DNA of 35,662 nucleotides from Lachnospiraceae bacterium (GCA_021769135.1 JAETTM010000043.1:1-35662); one strand, 5' to 3'. Counted from the first letter of the stretch, positions 8,161-16,982 are shown. The notes: a model not told the origin generated them from the sequence alone. Numbers and translations: made by a program.

Positions 8161-8814
8161 ATGAAATCAATTTTAATTATCGGAATGGGAAAATTCGGCC
8201 ACCACTTATGCAATAACCTGGCAAAGCTGGAAAATGAAATAATGATTGTGGATGAGAAGGAAGAAATGATAGAGGATTTGCTTCCGGTAGTGACCAGCGC
8301 CAAAATCGGCGACTGCACCAATGAGGAAGTGCTTCGCAGTCTGGGAATCCGGAATTTCGACATCTGTTTTGTCTGCATAGGGACTAATTTCCAAAGCAGC
8401 CTGGAAATCACTAGCCTGATTAAGGAATTGGGGGCGAAATACGTAATTAGCAAGGCCAACAGGGATATCCATGCCAAGTTCCTGCTAAGGAACGGCGCGG
8501 ACGAAGTGATTTACCCGGACAGGGATATCGCGGAGAAATTGGCGGTAAGGGTGAGCGCGAACCATGTATTCGATTATATTGAGCTGACGGAGGAATACTC
8601 CATTTATGAAATTCCCATTATGAGAAGCTGGGCGGGGAAATCCATCGGGGAAGTGGATATTCGGGCCAAATACCATGTAAACGTGCTGGGCATGAAGAAG
8701 GATGGAAAGCTGGATTTGCTGCCGGGGGCTAACTATGTCATGCGGGAAGATGAACATATCATGGTATTGGGAAGGAAAGAAGACATCGATGGGATTCTGC
8801 GCCGGATTGGATGA
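8161..8814 (+). CDS. ktrA: Ktr potassium uptake regulatory subunit (RCK protein)
   Basis: A 217-aa cytoplasmic RCK protein that gates KtrB in response to nucleotides. The N-terminal RCK_N domain has the Rossmann glycine motif GMGKFG (residues 8-13), an acidic residue at the end of beta-2 (IMIVDEKEE), and the GDCTNEEVLRSLGI segment. The C-terminal RCK_C domain spans about residues 135-217 and ends in EDEHIMVLGRKEDI; in family members it can bind c-di-AMP. I chose the ATG at 8161 (GGGG six bases upstream) rather than an in-frame ATG at 8149. The gene lies directly after ktrB and is followed by a terminator at 8902. Confidence 0.95.
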   Translation: MKSILIIGMGKFGHHLCNNLAKLENEIMIVDEKEEMIEDLLPVVTSAKIGDCTNEEVLRSLGIRNFDICFVCIGTNFQSSLEITSLIKELGAKYVISKANRDIHAKFLLRNGADEVIYPDRDIAEKLAVRVSANHVFDYIELTEEYSIYEIPIMRSWAGKSIGEVDIRAKYHVNVLGMKKDGKLDLLPGANYVMREDEHIMVLGRKEDIDGILRRIG

Positions 8815-8860
8815 TAATGGTTTTATGCTATAGAAATTATGTCATAGAACTGTAAACAAC

Positions 8861-8885
8861 GGACAGTACGTTCCGCGGACTGTCC
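8861..8885 (+). other. Perfect inverted repeat downstream of ktrA
   Basis: GGACAGT (8861-8867) and ACTGTCC (8879-8885) form a 7-bp hairpin with an 11-nt loop. There is no T run after it, so it may be an mRNA 3'-end stabiliser rather than a terminator. Confidence 0.4.
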
Positions 8886-8901
8886 TTATGTTAATTACAA
8901 G

Positions 8902-8929
8902 GAGTTGGCCGTCTGGCCGGCTCTTTTTT
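8902..8929 (+). terminator. Intrinsic terminator after ktrAB
   Basis: The 9-bp stem GAGTTGGCC/GGCCGGCTC (with two G-T pairs) has a GTCT loop and is followed by six Ts. The remaining 180 bp up to the ABC transporter start contains AT-rich sequence where a promoter is likely, but I could not fix its elements. Confidence 0.85.
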
Positions 8930-9112
8930 GCTATGAGCACGTTTTCACATATTTTTTATACAAATTTAATTGCAATCTTTGCCAGCCCGGAGTAGGATAT
9001 ATCATTATTGTCATAAAATATCCAATAAAAGGCAAAATAAATCGGACCGGTAAAATGTTTCATGGACGGAAGGGGAAATGCGGCTGCCGGCCGGAGGAGG
9101 CGGAAAGTAAGG

Positions 9113-11239
9113 ATGTTTAAAATTCTGAAATATTTAAAGAAATCGAAAGCGGCGGTGCTGGCCATTATAGGGCTTTTGATTTTGCAGGCATATTGTGACC
9201 TGGCGCTGCCAAAGTATACGGCGGATATCGTGGATGTGGGCATCGGGCAGGGAGGTATGGAAGACTGGGTGCCGGAGCGTATGCGGGAAGGAACGATGGA
9301 GAATATGGTTCTTTTTGCGCAGGGAGACGGGGAAAAGCAGCTGATTCGGGATTCCTATGAACCCTTGGAGGACGGTTCTTATCGGCTGGCGGACGTGGAT
9401 AAGGAGACGAGGGAGCGGCTTAAGGATTGCATGAAAGCGCCGATGGCGATGCATGCGATTCTTTCGGCAGCGGGAGACGAGGGATTAGAGGAATGGAAAG
9501 AGGAACTGCAAAAGACAGGGGGAATGAGCGACTCCATGCTGTCGCAGATGGCGGTAAACGGAGTAAGGGCGGAATATGAGGCACTGGGCATGGATATCGC
9601 TTCGATACAGACAAAGTATTTGCTGGGAAAGGGAGGCGGGATGCTGGGGCTGTCCGTTCTGATGATGGCGGCTGCCATCCTGGCGGGATTCCTTTCGGCC
9701 CGTACTTCGGCGAAAATCGGCAGGAATTTGCGCAGGAGAGTATTCCATAAGGTGGTGTCCTTTTCCGATACGGAAATGGACCGGTTTTCTACGGCTTCCC
9801 TGATTACGAGAAGCACTAACGATATCCAGCAGATACAAATGGTGTCGGTAATGCTGCTGCGTATGGTTTTGTATGCCCCTATTGTAGGAATCGGCGGGGT
9901 GTTAAAGGTGGTGAATACGAGGACGGGCATGGGGTGGATTATCGTAGTGGCCGTTGTCTTGATTGTATTGCTCGTGCTGACGCTGATGAAGATTGCGCTG
10001 CCCAAGTTTAAGATGATGCAGAATCTGGTGGACAGGATGAACCTTGTATCCAGGGAAATTCTCACCGGCATACCGGTAATCCGCGCATTCAGCAGGGAAA
10101 AATATGAAGAAGAGCGGTTTGATAAGGCGAGTCGTGATTTGATGCGTACCCAGCTGTTCACAAACCGGGTGATGACCTTTATGATGCCTCTTATGATGAT
10201 GATTATGAACGGTGTGACGGTGATGATTGTCTACTTTGGGGCAAAGGGCGTGGATGCGGGAAATCTCCAGGTGGGGGATATGCTGGCTTTTATTACGTAT
10301 ACGATGCAGATTGTAATGGCATTCCTGATGATTACCATGATATCCATTATGCTTCCCCGTGCGGGCGTGGCAGCGGAACGTGTTGAAGAAGTGCTGAGCA
10401 TGGATACGGTAATTCATGATAAAGAGGTGACAAGGGATGGAGAACTGGAACATGTAAAAGGGGTTGTCCGGTTCGAGAACGTCAGCTTCAAATATCCCGG
10501 AGCGGATGAAAATGCCCTGGAAGGGATTGATTTTACCGCAAACCCTGGGGAAACCACTGCGATTATCGGCAGCACGGGCTGTGGGAAATCCACATTAATC
10601 CGTCTGATTCCCCGCTTTTATGATGTGACGGAAGGCAGGATTACCATTGACGGCATCGATATCCGGGATTTATCCCAGCATAAGCTGCATGATATGCTGG
10701 GGTATGTGCCCCAGAAAGGGGTGTTGTTTTCCGGGAATATAGAATCCAATATCAAATTCGGCGGGGATTCGATTGCCGATGGGGAGATGGAGGAAGCCGC
10801 CCGGATTGCCCAGGCTATGGAGTTTATAGACAGCAAGCCGAAGCGGTTTGCCAGCGAGATTTCCCAGGGGGGCACCAATGTTTCTGGCGGGCAGAAGCAA
10901 AGGCTTTCCATAGCGCGGGCCATTGCCAAGCAGCCGGATATATGCCTTTTTGACGATAGCTTTTCCGCCCTGGATTATAAAACGGACGTTGTGCTTCGGA
11001 AGGCCCTTCATGAAAAATTAAGCCATGCTACGGTGATTATCGTAGCCCAGAGAATCAGCACCATCCTCCATGCGGATAAGATCATTGTATTGGATGAAGG
11101 GAAAATCGCGGGCATAGGGCGGCATGAAGAATTGTTGGAAACATGCGGGGCATATCGGGAGATAGCCCGGTCACAGCTTTCGGAAGCGGAACTGAAAAAT
11201 GCTGTGCCGCCATGCATTACTGAAGGCGGGTATGCCTGA
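9113..11239 (+). CDS. Heterodimeric ABC exporter half-transporter, degenerate-site subunit
   Basis: A 708-aa fused membrane/ATPase half of a type IV (MsbA-like) ABC exporter. After the first membrane segment there is an insertion of about 125 residues (rich in Glu and Met) before the next one, as is common in this clostridial subfamily. The nucleotide-binding domain has Walker A GSTGCGKST and an intact signature VSGGQKQR, but Walker B is CLFDDS, with Asp where the catalytic Glu should be, and the switch position reads VAQRIS (Gln in place of His). This is the classic non-hydrolysing site of heterodimers such as TM287/288. The start is the ATG at 9113; GGAGGAGG lies 12 bases upstream. The partner follows 51 bp downstream. 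Substrate unknown; multidrug or peptide export is possible. Confidence 0.93.
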   Translation: MFKILKYLKKSKAAVLAIIGLLILQAYCDLALPKYTADIVDVGIGQGGMEDWVPERMREGTMENMVLFAQGDGEKQLIRDSYEPLEDGSYRLADVDKETRERLKDCMKAPMAMHAILSAAGDEGLEEWKEELQKTGGMSDSMLSQMAVNGVRAEYEALGMDIASIQTKYLLGKGGGMLGLSVLMMAAAILAGFLSARTSAKIGRNLRRRVFHKVVSFSDTEMDRFSTASLITRSTNDIQQIQMVSVMLLRMVLYAPIVGIGGVLKVVNTRTGMGWIIVVAVVLIVLLVLTLMKIALPKFKMMQNLVDRMNLVSREILTGIPVIRAFSREKYEEERFDKASRDLMRTQLFTNRVMTFMMPLMMMIMNGVTVMIVYFGAKGVDAGNLQVGDMLAFITYTMQIVMAFLMITMISIMLPRAGVAAERVEEVLSMDTVIHDKEVTRDGELEHVKGVVRFENVSFKYPGADENALEGIDFTANPGETTAIIGSTGCGKSTLIRLIPRFYDVTEGRITIDGIDIRDLSQHKLHDMLGYVPQKGVLFSGNIESNIKFGGDSIADGEMEEAARIAQAMEFIDSKPKRFASEISQGGTNVSGGQKQRLSIARAIAKQPDICLFDDSFSALDYKTDVVLRKALHEKLSHATVIIVAQRISTILHADKIIVLDEGKIAGIGRHEELLETCGAYREIARSQLSEAELKNAVPPCITEGGYA

Positions 11240-11290
11240 AAAATATTAGCGTATGCAGCAGGTTATTAAGGGTTTACGGAAAGGGAAGGG

Positions 11291-13147
11291 ATGGCAATTA
11301 TGAGCGATGGAAATGTAAGGCCGAGACGGATGCATGGACATGGTCCTGGAGGCCGCATGATGCCGGGAGAGAAGGCGAAGGACTTTAAAGGGAGCAGCAA
11401 AAAGCTGCTTAGGTATATGGGGGCTTACCGGTTCGGACTGCTGGCAGTCATATTTTTCGCAGTGGGAGGAACGATATTTCATATATTAGGCCCTAAAATA
11501 TTGAGCCGGGCGACAACGGAGCTTTTCAATGGCCTGATGGCAAAGTTGGCTGGAACGGGAGGGATTGCTTTCGACAAAATAGGAAGAATCCTTTTGCTGC
11601 TGCTGGGGGTGTATGTGTTCAGCGCATGCCTTTCTTTTGTCCAAGGATGGATTATGACGGGGATTTCCCAGAAGCTTTGTTACCGATTCCGGGATGAAAT
11701 ATCCCGTAAAATAAACAGGATGCCGTTAAAATATTTTGAGTCGCGGACAGTGGGGGAAGTGCTTTCCCGGATTACCAACGATGTGGATACCCTGGGGCAG
11801 AGCCTGAATCAGAGCATTACGCAGCTGATTACATCGGTGGCTACGATTGTGGGGGTATTTATCATGATGTTGAGCATCAGCCCGGCCATGACGTTAATTG
11901 CCCTTGTGATTCTTCCGGTATCCGGTTCCCTTATCGGCCTTGTGGTGAAATTTTCCCAAAAGTATTTCGTGGCCCAGCAGACATACTTGGGGCAAGTGAA
12001 CGGGCAGGTGGAGGAAGTATACAGCGGGCACAACATTGTAAGAGCGTTTAACAGAGAAGAGCAGGCGCTGAAAGAGTTCGATGAAACCAACGATGCGCTG
12101 TACCAGTCCGCATGGAAATCCCAGTTCCTTTCGGGGATGATGCAGCCTATCATGATGTTTGTGGGGAATCTGGGCTATGTGGCAGTGGCGGTAAGCGGAG
12201 GACTGCTGGCAATCAGAGGCGCCATTGAGGTGGGGGATATCCAGGCATTTATCCAGTATGTAAAGAATTTTACCCAGCCCATTACCCAGGTGGCACAGGT
12301 TTCCAATATGCTACAGTCCATGGCCGCGGCGGCGGAACGGGTTTTCGAATTTCTGGACGAAGAAGAGGAAGATGTGGAGAGCGCGGCTCCGGTTCATCCC
12401 GGGCAGATAGAAGGGGCTGTACGCTTCGAGCATGTGAAATTCGGCTATCAACCGGATAAAATTATCATTCATGATTTCAGCAGCGAGATTAAACCGGGCC
12501 AAATGGTGGCTATTGTGGGGCCTACCGGCGCGGGGAAGACAACTATGGTAAAACTTCTGATGCGTTTTTATGACGTGAATGAAGGAAGCATTAAAGTGGA
12601 CGGGTATGACATCAGGGATTTTAACCGGAGCGAGCTTCGGGAAAGCTTTGGCATGGTACTGCAGGATACATGGCTGTTTAAGGGAACGATTATGGAGAAT
12701 ATCCGTTACGGGAGGCTGGATGCCACCGACGAAGAGGTTATTGCGGCGGCAAAGGCAGCCCATGCCCACCGCTTTATCCAGACGCTGCCGGGGGGCTATC
12801 AGATGGAATTGAACGAAGATGCCAGCAATGTTTCCCAAGGGCAGAAACAGCTCCTCACCATTGCTAGGGCGATTCTGGCGGATAACAGAATCCTGATCCT
12901 GGATGAGGCTACCAGTTCCGTGGATACGAGGACGGAAGCGCGGATTCAGAAGGCGATGAACAATTTGATGAAGGGGAGGACCAGCTTTGTGATTGCCCAC
13001 AGGCTTTCCACCATCCGGGATGCGGATTTGATTCTGGTGATGAAGGACGGGGATATTATCGAGCAGGGGAACCATGAGCAGCTTCTGGCGAAGAAAGGGT
13101 TTTATGCGGAACTGTACAATTCCCAGTTTGAGGCGGCAGCGGTTTAA
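11291..13147 (+). CDS. Heterodimeric ABC exporter half-transporter, catalytic subunit
   Basis: A 618-aa half-transporter with six membrane segments and a C-terminal ATPase domain. It has Walker A GPTGAGKTT, Walker B LILDEATSS with the catalytic Glu, and the switch His (VIAHRLST), but its signature reads VSQGQKQ instead of LSGGQ. Together with the preceding subunit, one composite site is complete (this Walker B with the partner's signature) and the other is degenerate on both sides. The N-terminus has a basic, Gly/Met/His-rich stretch (RPRRMHGHGPGGRMMPG). The start at 11291 follows AAGGGAAGGG; an ATG nine bases later is also possible. The gene is convergent with tmcAL, with only 16 bp between the stops. 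Confidence 0.94.
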   Translation: MAIMSDGNVRPRRMHGHGPGGRMMPGEKAKDFKGSSKKLLRYMGAYRFGLLAVIFFAVGGTIFHILGPKILSRATTELFNGLMAKLAGTGGIAFDKIGRILLLLLGVYVFSACLSFVQGWIMTGISQKLCYRFRDEISRKINRMPLKYFESRTVGEVLSRITNDVDTLGQSLNQSITQLITSVATIVGVFIMMLSISPAMTLIALVILPVSGSLIGLVVKFSQKYFVAQQTYLGQVNGQVEEVYSGHNIVRAFNREEQALKEFDETNDALYQSAWKSQFLSGMMQPIMMFVGNLGYVAVAVSGGLLAIRGAIEVGDIQAFIQYVKNFTQPITQVAQVSNMLQSMAAAAERVFEFLDEEEEDVESAAPVHPGQIEGAVRFEHVKFGYQPDKIIIHDFSSEIKPGQMVAIVGPTGAGKTTMVKLLMRFYDVNEGSIKVDGYDIRDFNRSELRESFGMVLQDTWLFKGTIMENIRYGRLDATDEEVIAAAKAAHAHRFIQTLPGGYQMELNEDASNVSQGQKQLLTIARAILADNRILILDEATSSVDTRTEARIQKAMNNLMKGRTSFVIAHRLSTIRDADLILVMKDGDIIEQGNHEQLLAKKGFYAELYNSQFEAAAV

Positions 13148-13163
13148 AAAGGGATAGGCAGGG

Positions 13164-14438
13164 CTATGGAAGGATGACCAATGGCCTGGTATATTCGCTG
13201 GAAAAGGAATGGCCGAATTTGTCGGATATGACGGAACTATAGATATGGGAAGCTTGTATATCCTTTTCCAGCATGGAAAGCCCGGCGTCATTTAACAAAA
13301 AGCGGGCATCGGCCAGCTTGGAAATAAGGGGGATGGACGCATTTGCCTTGATGGCGGCAAGGAGCGGGGCTGAAGATTTCCGGAAACCTAAAATCCGGGC
13401 ATAGAAAGTAAAATCCTGCCCGATATACTCCTGCAGTTTTTCTTCCCGCATATCCAACAGGATATGGATAAGACAGCGGCTGATGCGGGAATAGGTGATG
13501 TCTTTGGATTTCAGCAGGCTGCAGAATTGCTCAAAACCTTCATAGCGGTTCAGGTTTTTCCTGATTTTATCGGATAGGGCGGGGGCCATATCCTGATAAT
13601 GGGAAAAACCTTTTTCATTTTCCAGCAGAAGCTTATAAAAAAGCAGGGAAGAGAAATCATGGCTGCCCATCGGAAAGGTTTTTCCGAGGCGGTCGCAGAG
13701 CAATCGGAATACATTTTCCGGAACGTGGCCTTTTATATTTTCCAAATCCGCAAGGGCTTCCCCTTTTCCATGCCCCGCTATATGCTCCCGGATAGCGGAT
13801 GCGGAACTGTAAAACAAAGGGCCGCCGGAAGGGCCGGAACGCCGGTTTTCATCCAAAATCGGGTCATGGTAGGAGCTGCCTTCCCTTTGCACTGTGAGAG
13901 GGCGAATGGCGCTGCGGCGCTTTTGGAGGGCTTTAATATATTCCACGCCTAAAATATCATTGGGGGAAGCGGCGATGCTTCCGGAAAAAGCAACCTGCAG
14001 GGCGAGGCTGCGGGCCTTGGGGAAAGAATGGCCGGCCTTTAAATAGTGCTGCAAAGGAATATAGTATGCCGCAGGCTCTTCCAAAAGCAGGGAAGCCATG
14101 CGGGATAAAGGTTCCAGCTGGCCGCATTCGCTGCCGAAACAGAGGAAATCCACGCAGCCAAGTTTGTCCAAAAGGGATACGGCGCCCATGGCGAAGAATT
14201 CGGCGCTGCCGGTAGCATATACGGCAGGCAGTTCCAGCACCAAATCAACCCCGTTTCGCAGGGCCATTTCCGCACGGGCATATTTGTCCATAACGGCGGG
14301 CATGCCCCTCTGGACGAAATCGCCGCTTAGGACGGCTATGATGTAATCCGCCCAGGCCAGTCCGCGCGTCCGCTCCAGATGGTAATGATGCCCGTTATGA
14401 AAAGGGTTGTATTCGGCAATAACAGCTGCGACTTTCAT
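13164..14438 (-). CDS. tmcAL: tRNA(Met) cytidine acetate ligase
   Basis: A 424-aa enzyme of the TmcAL family (formerly annotated as YlbM or a predicted nucleotidyltransferase). It activates acetate with ATP and acetylates C34 of elongator tRNA-Met. The N-terminus shows the family motif MKVAAVIAEYNPFHNGHHYH (HXGH-like site), then SGDFVQRGMPAVMDKYARAE and DLVLELPAVYATGSAEFFA. The C-terminal half is the tRNA-binding region. The start is the ATG at 14438, with GGGGA just upstream; the frame stays open for 24 more codons but without support. The gene diverges from pta. In related genomes this gene sits next to pta-ackA, so the left side of that locus is conserved. Confidence 0.94.
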   Translation of the reverse strand: MKVAAVIAEYNPFHNGHHYHLERTRGLAWADYIIAVLSGDFVQRGMPAVMDKYARAEMALRNGVDLVLELPAVYATGSAEFFAMGAVSLLDKLGCVDFLCFGSECGQLEPLSRMASLLLEEPAAYYIPLQHYLKAGHSFPKARSLALQVAFSGSIAASPNDILGVEYIKALQKRRSAIRPLTVQREGSSYHDPILDENRRSGPSGGPLFYSSASAIREHIAGHGKGEALADLENIKGHVPENVFRLLCDRLGKTFPMGSHDFSSLLFYKLLLENEKGFSHYQDMAPALSDKIRKNLNRYEGFEQFCSLLKSKDITYSRISRCLIHILLDMREEKLQEYIGQDFTFYARILGFRKSSAPLLAAIKANASIPLISKLADARFLLNDAGLSMLEKDIQASHIYSSVISDKFGHSFSSEYTRPLVILP

Positions 14439-14555
14439 GGGTTCCCCGTTTCCGCCCCTTTGTAAGATGTGTTGGGGCAAATCAATCTCGTTTGTTTTTA
14501 AGGGTAACACGGGGAACGGGGATGTTCAAGTGAAAATTCGTAATAGTTCAGCCCA

Positions 14556-14580
14556 GGACTTTGCACTTGCTGCAAAGTCC
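14556..14580. repeat. Perfect 10-bp inverted repeat in the tmcAL-pta intergenic region
   Basis: GGACTTTGCA (14556-14565), a 5-base loop and TGCAAAGTCC (14571-14580). On its left on the minus strand is a GGGCTGAACT motif shared with 4664-4756. There is no T run on either side. It could be a transcription factor operator, a mobile repeat, or an RNA hairpin. Confidence 0.55.
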
Positions 14581-14614
14581 GTACCAAAATTCCGCTTTTC
14601 TTCCCCTTTTCATC

Positions 14615-14643
14615 TTGTACAGATTATCAAAATCTTGTATAAT
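14615..14643 (+). promoter_or_regulatory. Sigma-A promoter for pta
   Basis: TTGTAC (14615-14620), a 17-bp spacer and a perfect TATAAT (14638-14643), 61 bp before the pta start codon. Confidence 0.8.
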
Positions 14644-14704
14644 TTTTACAAAAGGCTGAAAAGGGAAACGTTTTAGCATAAAAAGGGAAAGGAGTCAGGA
14701 GGAT

Positions 14705-15706
14705 ATGGCCTATATTGATATTATCAAGGAAAAAGCAAAGAGCGACAGGAAGACGATTGTCCTGCCGGAAACTACGGATAAGAGGACGTTGATTGCAGCC
14801 GCCCATATTATGCAGGAAGGCATTGCAAACATTATCATGATTGGGAATGAAGAAAAGATTATGGACGGCGCAGGATGGCTGGAGGTGGATTTGGACGGGG
14901 CGAATATTATCGACCCTACCAATACGGACAAGCTGGACCGATATGTGGAACTGCTGTATGAGACGAGGAAATCCAAGGGAATGACGCCGGAAAAGGCAAG
15001 GGATATCCTGCTGAAGGATTTTTTGACTTTCGGGGTTATGATGGTGAAGGATAATGATGCGGACGGCATGGTGGCCGGCGCATGCCATGCTACGGCGGAT
15101 ACCTTGCGCCCTGCCCTGCAGATTTTGAAGACGGCCCCTGGGGTAAAGCTGGTATCCGGCTTTTTCCTGCTGGATGTTCCTGACTGCAAGTTCGGGGATA
15201 ACGGAACCTTCCTTTTCGCAGATTGCGGGCTAAACCAAGATCCTACTCCGGAAGAGCTGGCGGCCATTGCGGACACCAGCGCAAAGAGCTTTAAGCAGCT
15301 GGTAGGAACCAAACCCATTATCGCTATGCTATCCCACTCTACGAAAGGGAGCGCGAAGCATCCGTTAGTGGATAAAGTGGTGGAGGCTACAAGGATTGCC
15401 CATGAAAAATATCCTCATCTACTGTTGGATGGGGAACTGCAGACGGATGCGGCCCTGGTTCCCCAGGTGGCGAAATCCAAGGCTCCCGGCAGCGAGGTGG
15501 CGGGAAAGGCAAATGTGCTGATTTTCCCCAATCTGGACTGCGGGAACATCGGCTATAAGCTTGTGCAGCGGCTGGCAAAAGCGGAAGCATACGGCCCTAT
15601 GCTGCAAGGTATTGCCAAACCGGTCAATGATTTATCCAGAGGATGTTCATGGCAGGATATCGTAGGCGTTGTGGCGTTGACGGCGGTACAGGCACAGTTG
15701 GCATAG
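14705..15706 (+). CDS. pta: Phosphate acetyltransferase
   Basis: A 333-aa enzyme that interconverts acetyl-CoA and acetyl phosphate, the first step of acetate formation. Typical family features are KTIVLPETTDKRTL at the N-terminus, the central MVAGACHATADTLRPALQ segment and the C-terminal VLIFPNLDCGNIGYKLVQRL block. It is the short single-domain form. A CAGGAGGA site lies just ahead of the ATG. In most Clostridia the next gene is ackA, which would turn acetyl phosphate into acetate plus ATP. Here it is not present; a broken ferredoxin gene follows instead. Confidence 0.97.
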   Translation: MAYIDIIKEKAKSDRKTIVLPETTDKRTLIAAAHIMQEGIANIIMIGNEEKIMDGAGWLEVDLDGANIIDPTNTDKLDRYVELLYETRKSKGMTPEKARDILLKDFLTFGVMMVKDNDADGMVAGACHATADTLRPALQILKTAPGVKLVSGFFLLDVPDCKFGDNGTFLFADCGLNQDPTPEELAAIADTSAKSFKQLVGTKPIIAMLSHSTKGSAKHPLVDKVVEATRIAHEKYPHLLLDGELQTDAALVPQVAKSKAPGSEVAGKANVLIFPNLDCGNIGYKLVQRLAKAEAYGPMLQGIAKPVNDLSRGCSWQDIVGVVALTAVQAQLA

Positions 15707-15770
15707 TCCAAGTGCATGGCATCCACAAACTTGACATGAGCAAAAAGCTGCGCGGAAAAAGGGGTTGAAT

Positions 15771-16387
15771 ATGGCGACATTATATAATATATATTTCAGC
15801 GCAAAGGGAACAACGGAATTTTGCGCCGCATACATTGGAACGAATTTAAACATGGAGACGAAAGCCTCTAATTGGTGTAGATGAAAGATATTTTGCAGAA
15901 GCAGGGATTTAAGGTAATTGCCGCTGGAGCCTTTTTGGCGGAGCATTCTATTTTCCCATCGGTTGGCGCCGGGCGCCCTGACGGGCAGGACAAAGAAGCG
16001 ATGGCAGGGTTCGCGGCGGAATGCCGTAAAATCCTGGAGAAAGGAAACTTTCAGCAATACGGGGAAATTGAGGTGCCCGGGGAGGCGGGGTACGACGCGG
16101 CATCCTTCAAAGGGGTGCCCTTGAAGCCGAGCGGCGATAAGACATGTATCAAATGCCGGAAATGCGCAGATATATGCCCGAAAAAGGCCATATCCCCGGA
16201 GAACCCTTGTAAGACGGATTCGGAATTGTGCATTTCCTGCGGCGCCTGCATCCACGTATGCCCTGTGGGGGCAAGAAATTACCGCGGCATTATTTATAAA
16301 ACGGCGGAAGCGCAATTCAAAAAGAAATGCTCGGAATACAGGTTTCCGGAAACTTATTTCGTTTCCAAGTATGATGGAATAATTTGA
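15771..16387 (+). pseudogene. Broken EFR1-type flavodoxin/4Fe-4S ferredoxin gene
   Basis: Two pieces of one gene lie in different frames. The 5' piece (ATG at 15771 to TGA at 15884) encodes MATLYNIYFSAKGTTEFCAA and a few residues more: the flavodoxin-like phosphate-binding start. The 3' piece (15881-16387, +2 frame) begins at KDILQKQGFKVIAAGAF, includes the end of the flavodoxin-like domain (HSIFPSVGAGRPD) and then two 4Fe-4S motifs, CIKCRKCADICP and CISCGACIHVCP. An intact EFR1-type protein is about 250-270 aa; roughly 100 codons of the flavodoxin core are missing at the junction. The 3' piece could be translated as a 168-aa ferredoxin from the ATG at 15881, but no clear ribosome-binding site precedes it. 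It stands where ackA normally lies. Confidence 0.8.
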
Positions 16388-16395
16388 TAAACGTC

Positions 16396-16424
16396 TTGAC
16401 AAACACCTTTTTGGTGGTTATAAT
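16396..16424 (+). promoter_or_regulatory. Perfect-consensus sigma-A promoter for the yceD-rpmF operon
   Basis: TTGACA (16396-16401), a 17-bp spacer and TATAAT (16419-16424), all six bases right in both boxes. It lies 31 bp upstream of the yceD start and overlaps nothing coding. High, constitutive expression is inferred. Confidence 0.93.
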
Positions 16425-16455
16425 TGACAGAGTGCAAAATAATAAGGAGTCAGCT

Positions 16456-16980
16456 ATGTTAATAAACCTAAGCGATGCGCTGGCATCTGAAGGATATGTG
16501 GCGGAGCGGCAGACGGAGATTGAATTGACAAAAATCAGCTGCCGGATGGGCGAATTTCCTATTATTGAGAAGGAGCCCGTATCCCTTACATTGACCAATC
16601 TTGGAGAGAATAAAGCATCCGTAGAAGGCAAAACGGAATTAACCCTGGTCATGAACTGTGACCGCTGTTTGAAGCCTGTACCGACGAAAATCCCCCTTCA
16701 TTTTTTAAGGCAGGTGGTTTCGCCGGATGTATATTCCAAAGAAGACGAGGATGACGAGCAGAACTTTATGGAAGGCTATCAGCTTAACATAGATGACTTG
16801 ATAAAAAATGAATGCCTGATGGACTTGCCTACCAAGGTTTTGTGCAAGCCGGACTGCAAGGGGATTTGTATGCAGTGCGGGAAAGACCTGAATGAGGGGG
16901 AATGCGGTTGCGACCGTTTCGTACCTGATCCAAGGATGGCAAGGATAAAAGATATCTTTGAAGCGGAAAGGGAGGTGTAA
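16456..16980 (+). CDS. yceD: DUF177/YceD family protein
   Basis: A 174-aa protein of the YceD/DUF177 family, widely conserved upstream of rpmF and thought to act in 23S rRNA maturation or the stability of ribosomal RNA. The C-terminal half shows the family's cysteine motifs: MNCDRCLKPV around residues 68-77 and then CKPDCKGICMQCGKDLNEGECGC towards the end, a likely metal-binding segment. I chose the ATG at 16456 with AAGGAGT upstream, giving a start immediately after the consensus promoter; the frame is open 24 codons further up but would run through the promoter. rpmF follows with a 2-bp gap. Confidence 0.92.
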   Translation: MLINLSDALASEGYVAERQTEIELTKISCRMGEFPIIEKEPVSLTLTNLGENKASVEGKTELTLVMNCDRCLKPVPTKIPLHFLRQVVSPDVYSKEDEDDEQNFMEGYQLNIDDLIKNECLMDLPTKVLCKPDCKGICMQCGKDLNEGECGCDRFVPDPRMARIKDIFEAEREV

Positions 16981-16982
16981 CG

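Noticed and set aside
8815-9112. Riboswitch or small RNA between ktrA and the ABC exporter
   Set aside because: Apart from one inverted repeat and one terminator, no conserved structure could be recognised by eye.
13599-13952. 117-codon plus-strand ORF opposite tmcAL
   Set aside because: It is a shadow of tmcAL with no ribosome-binding site.
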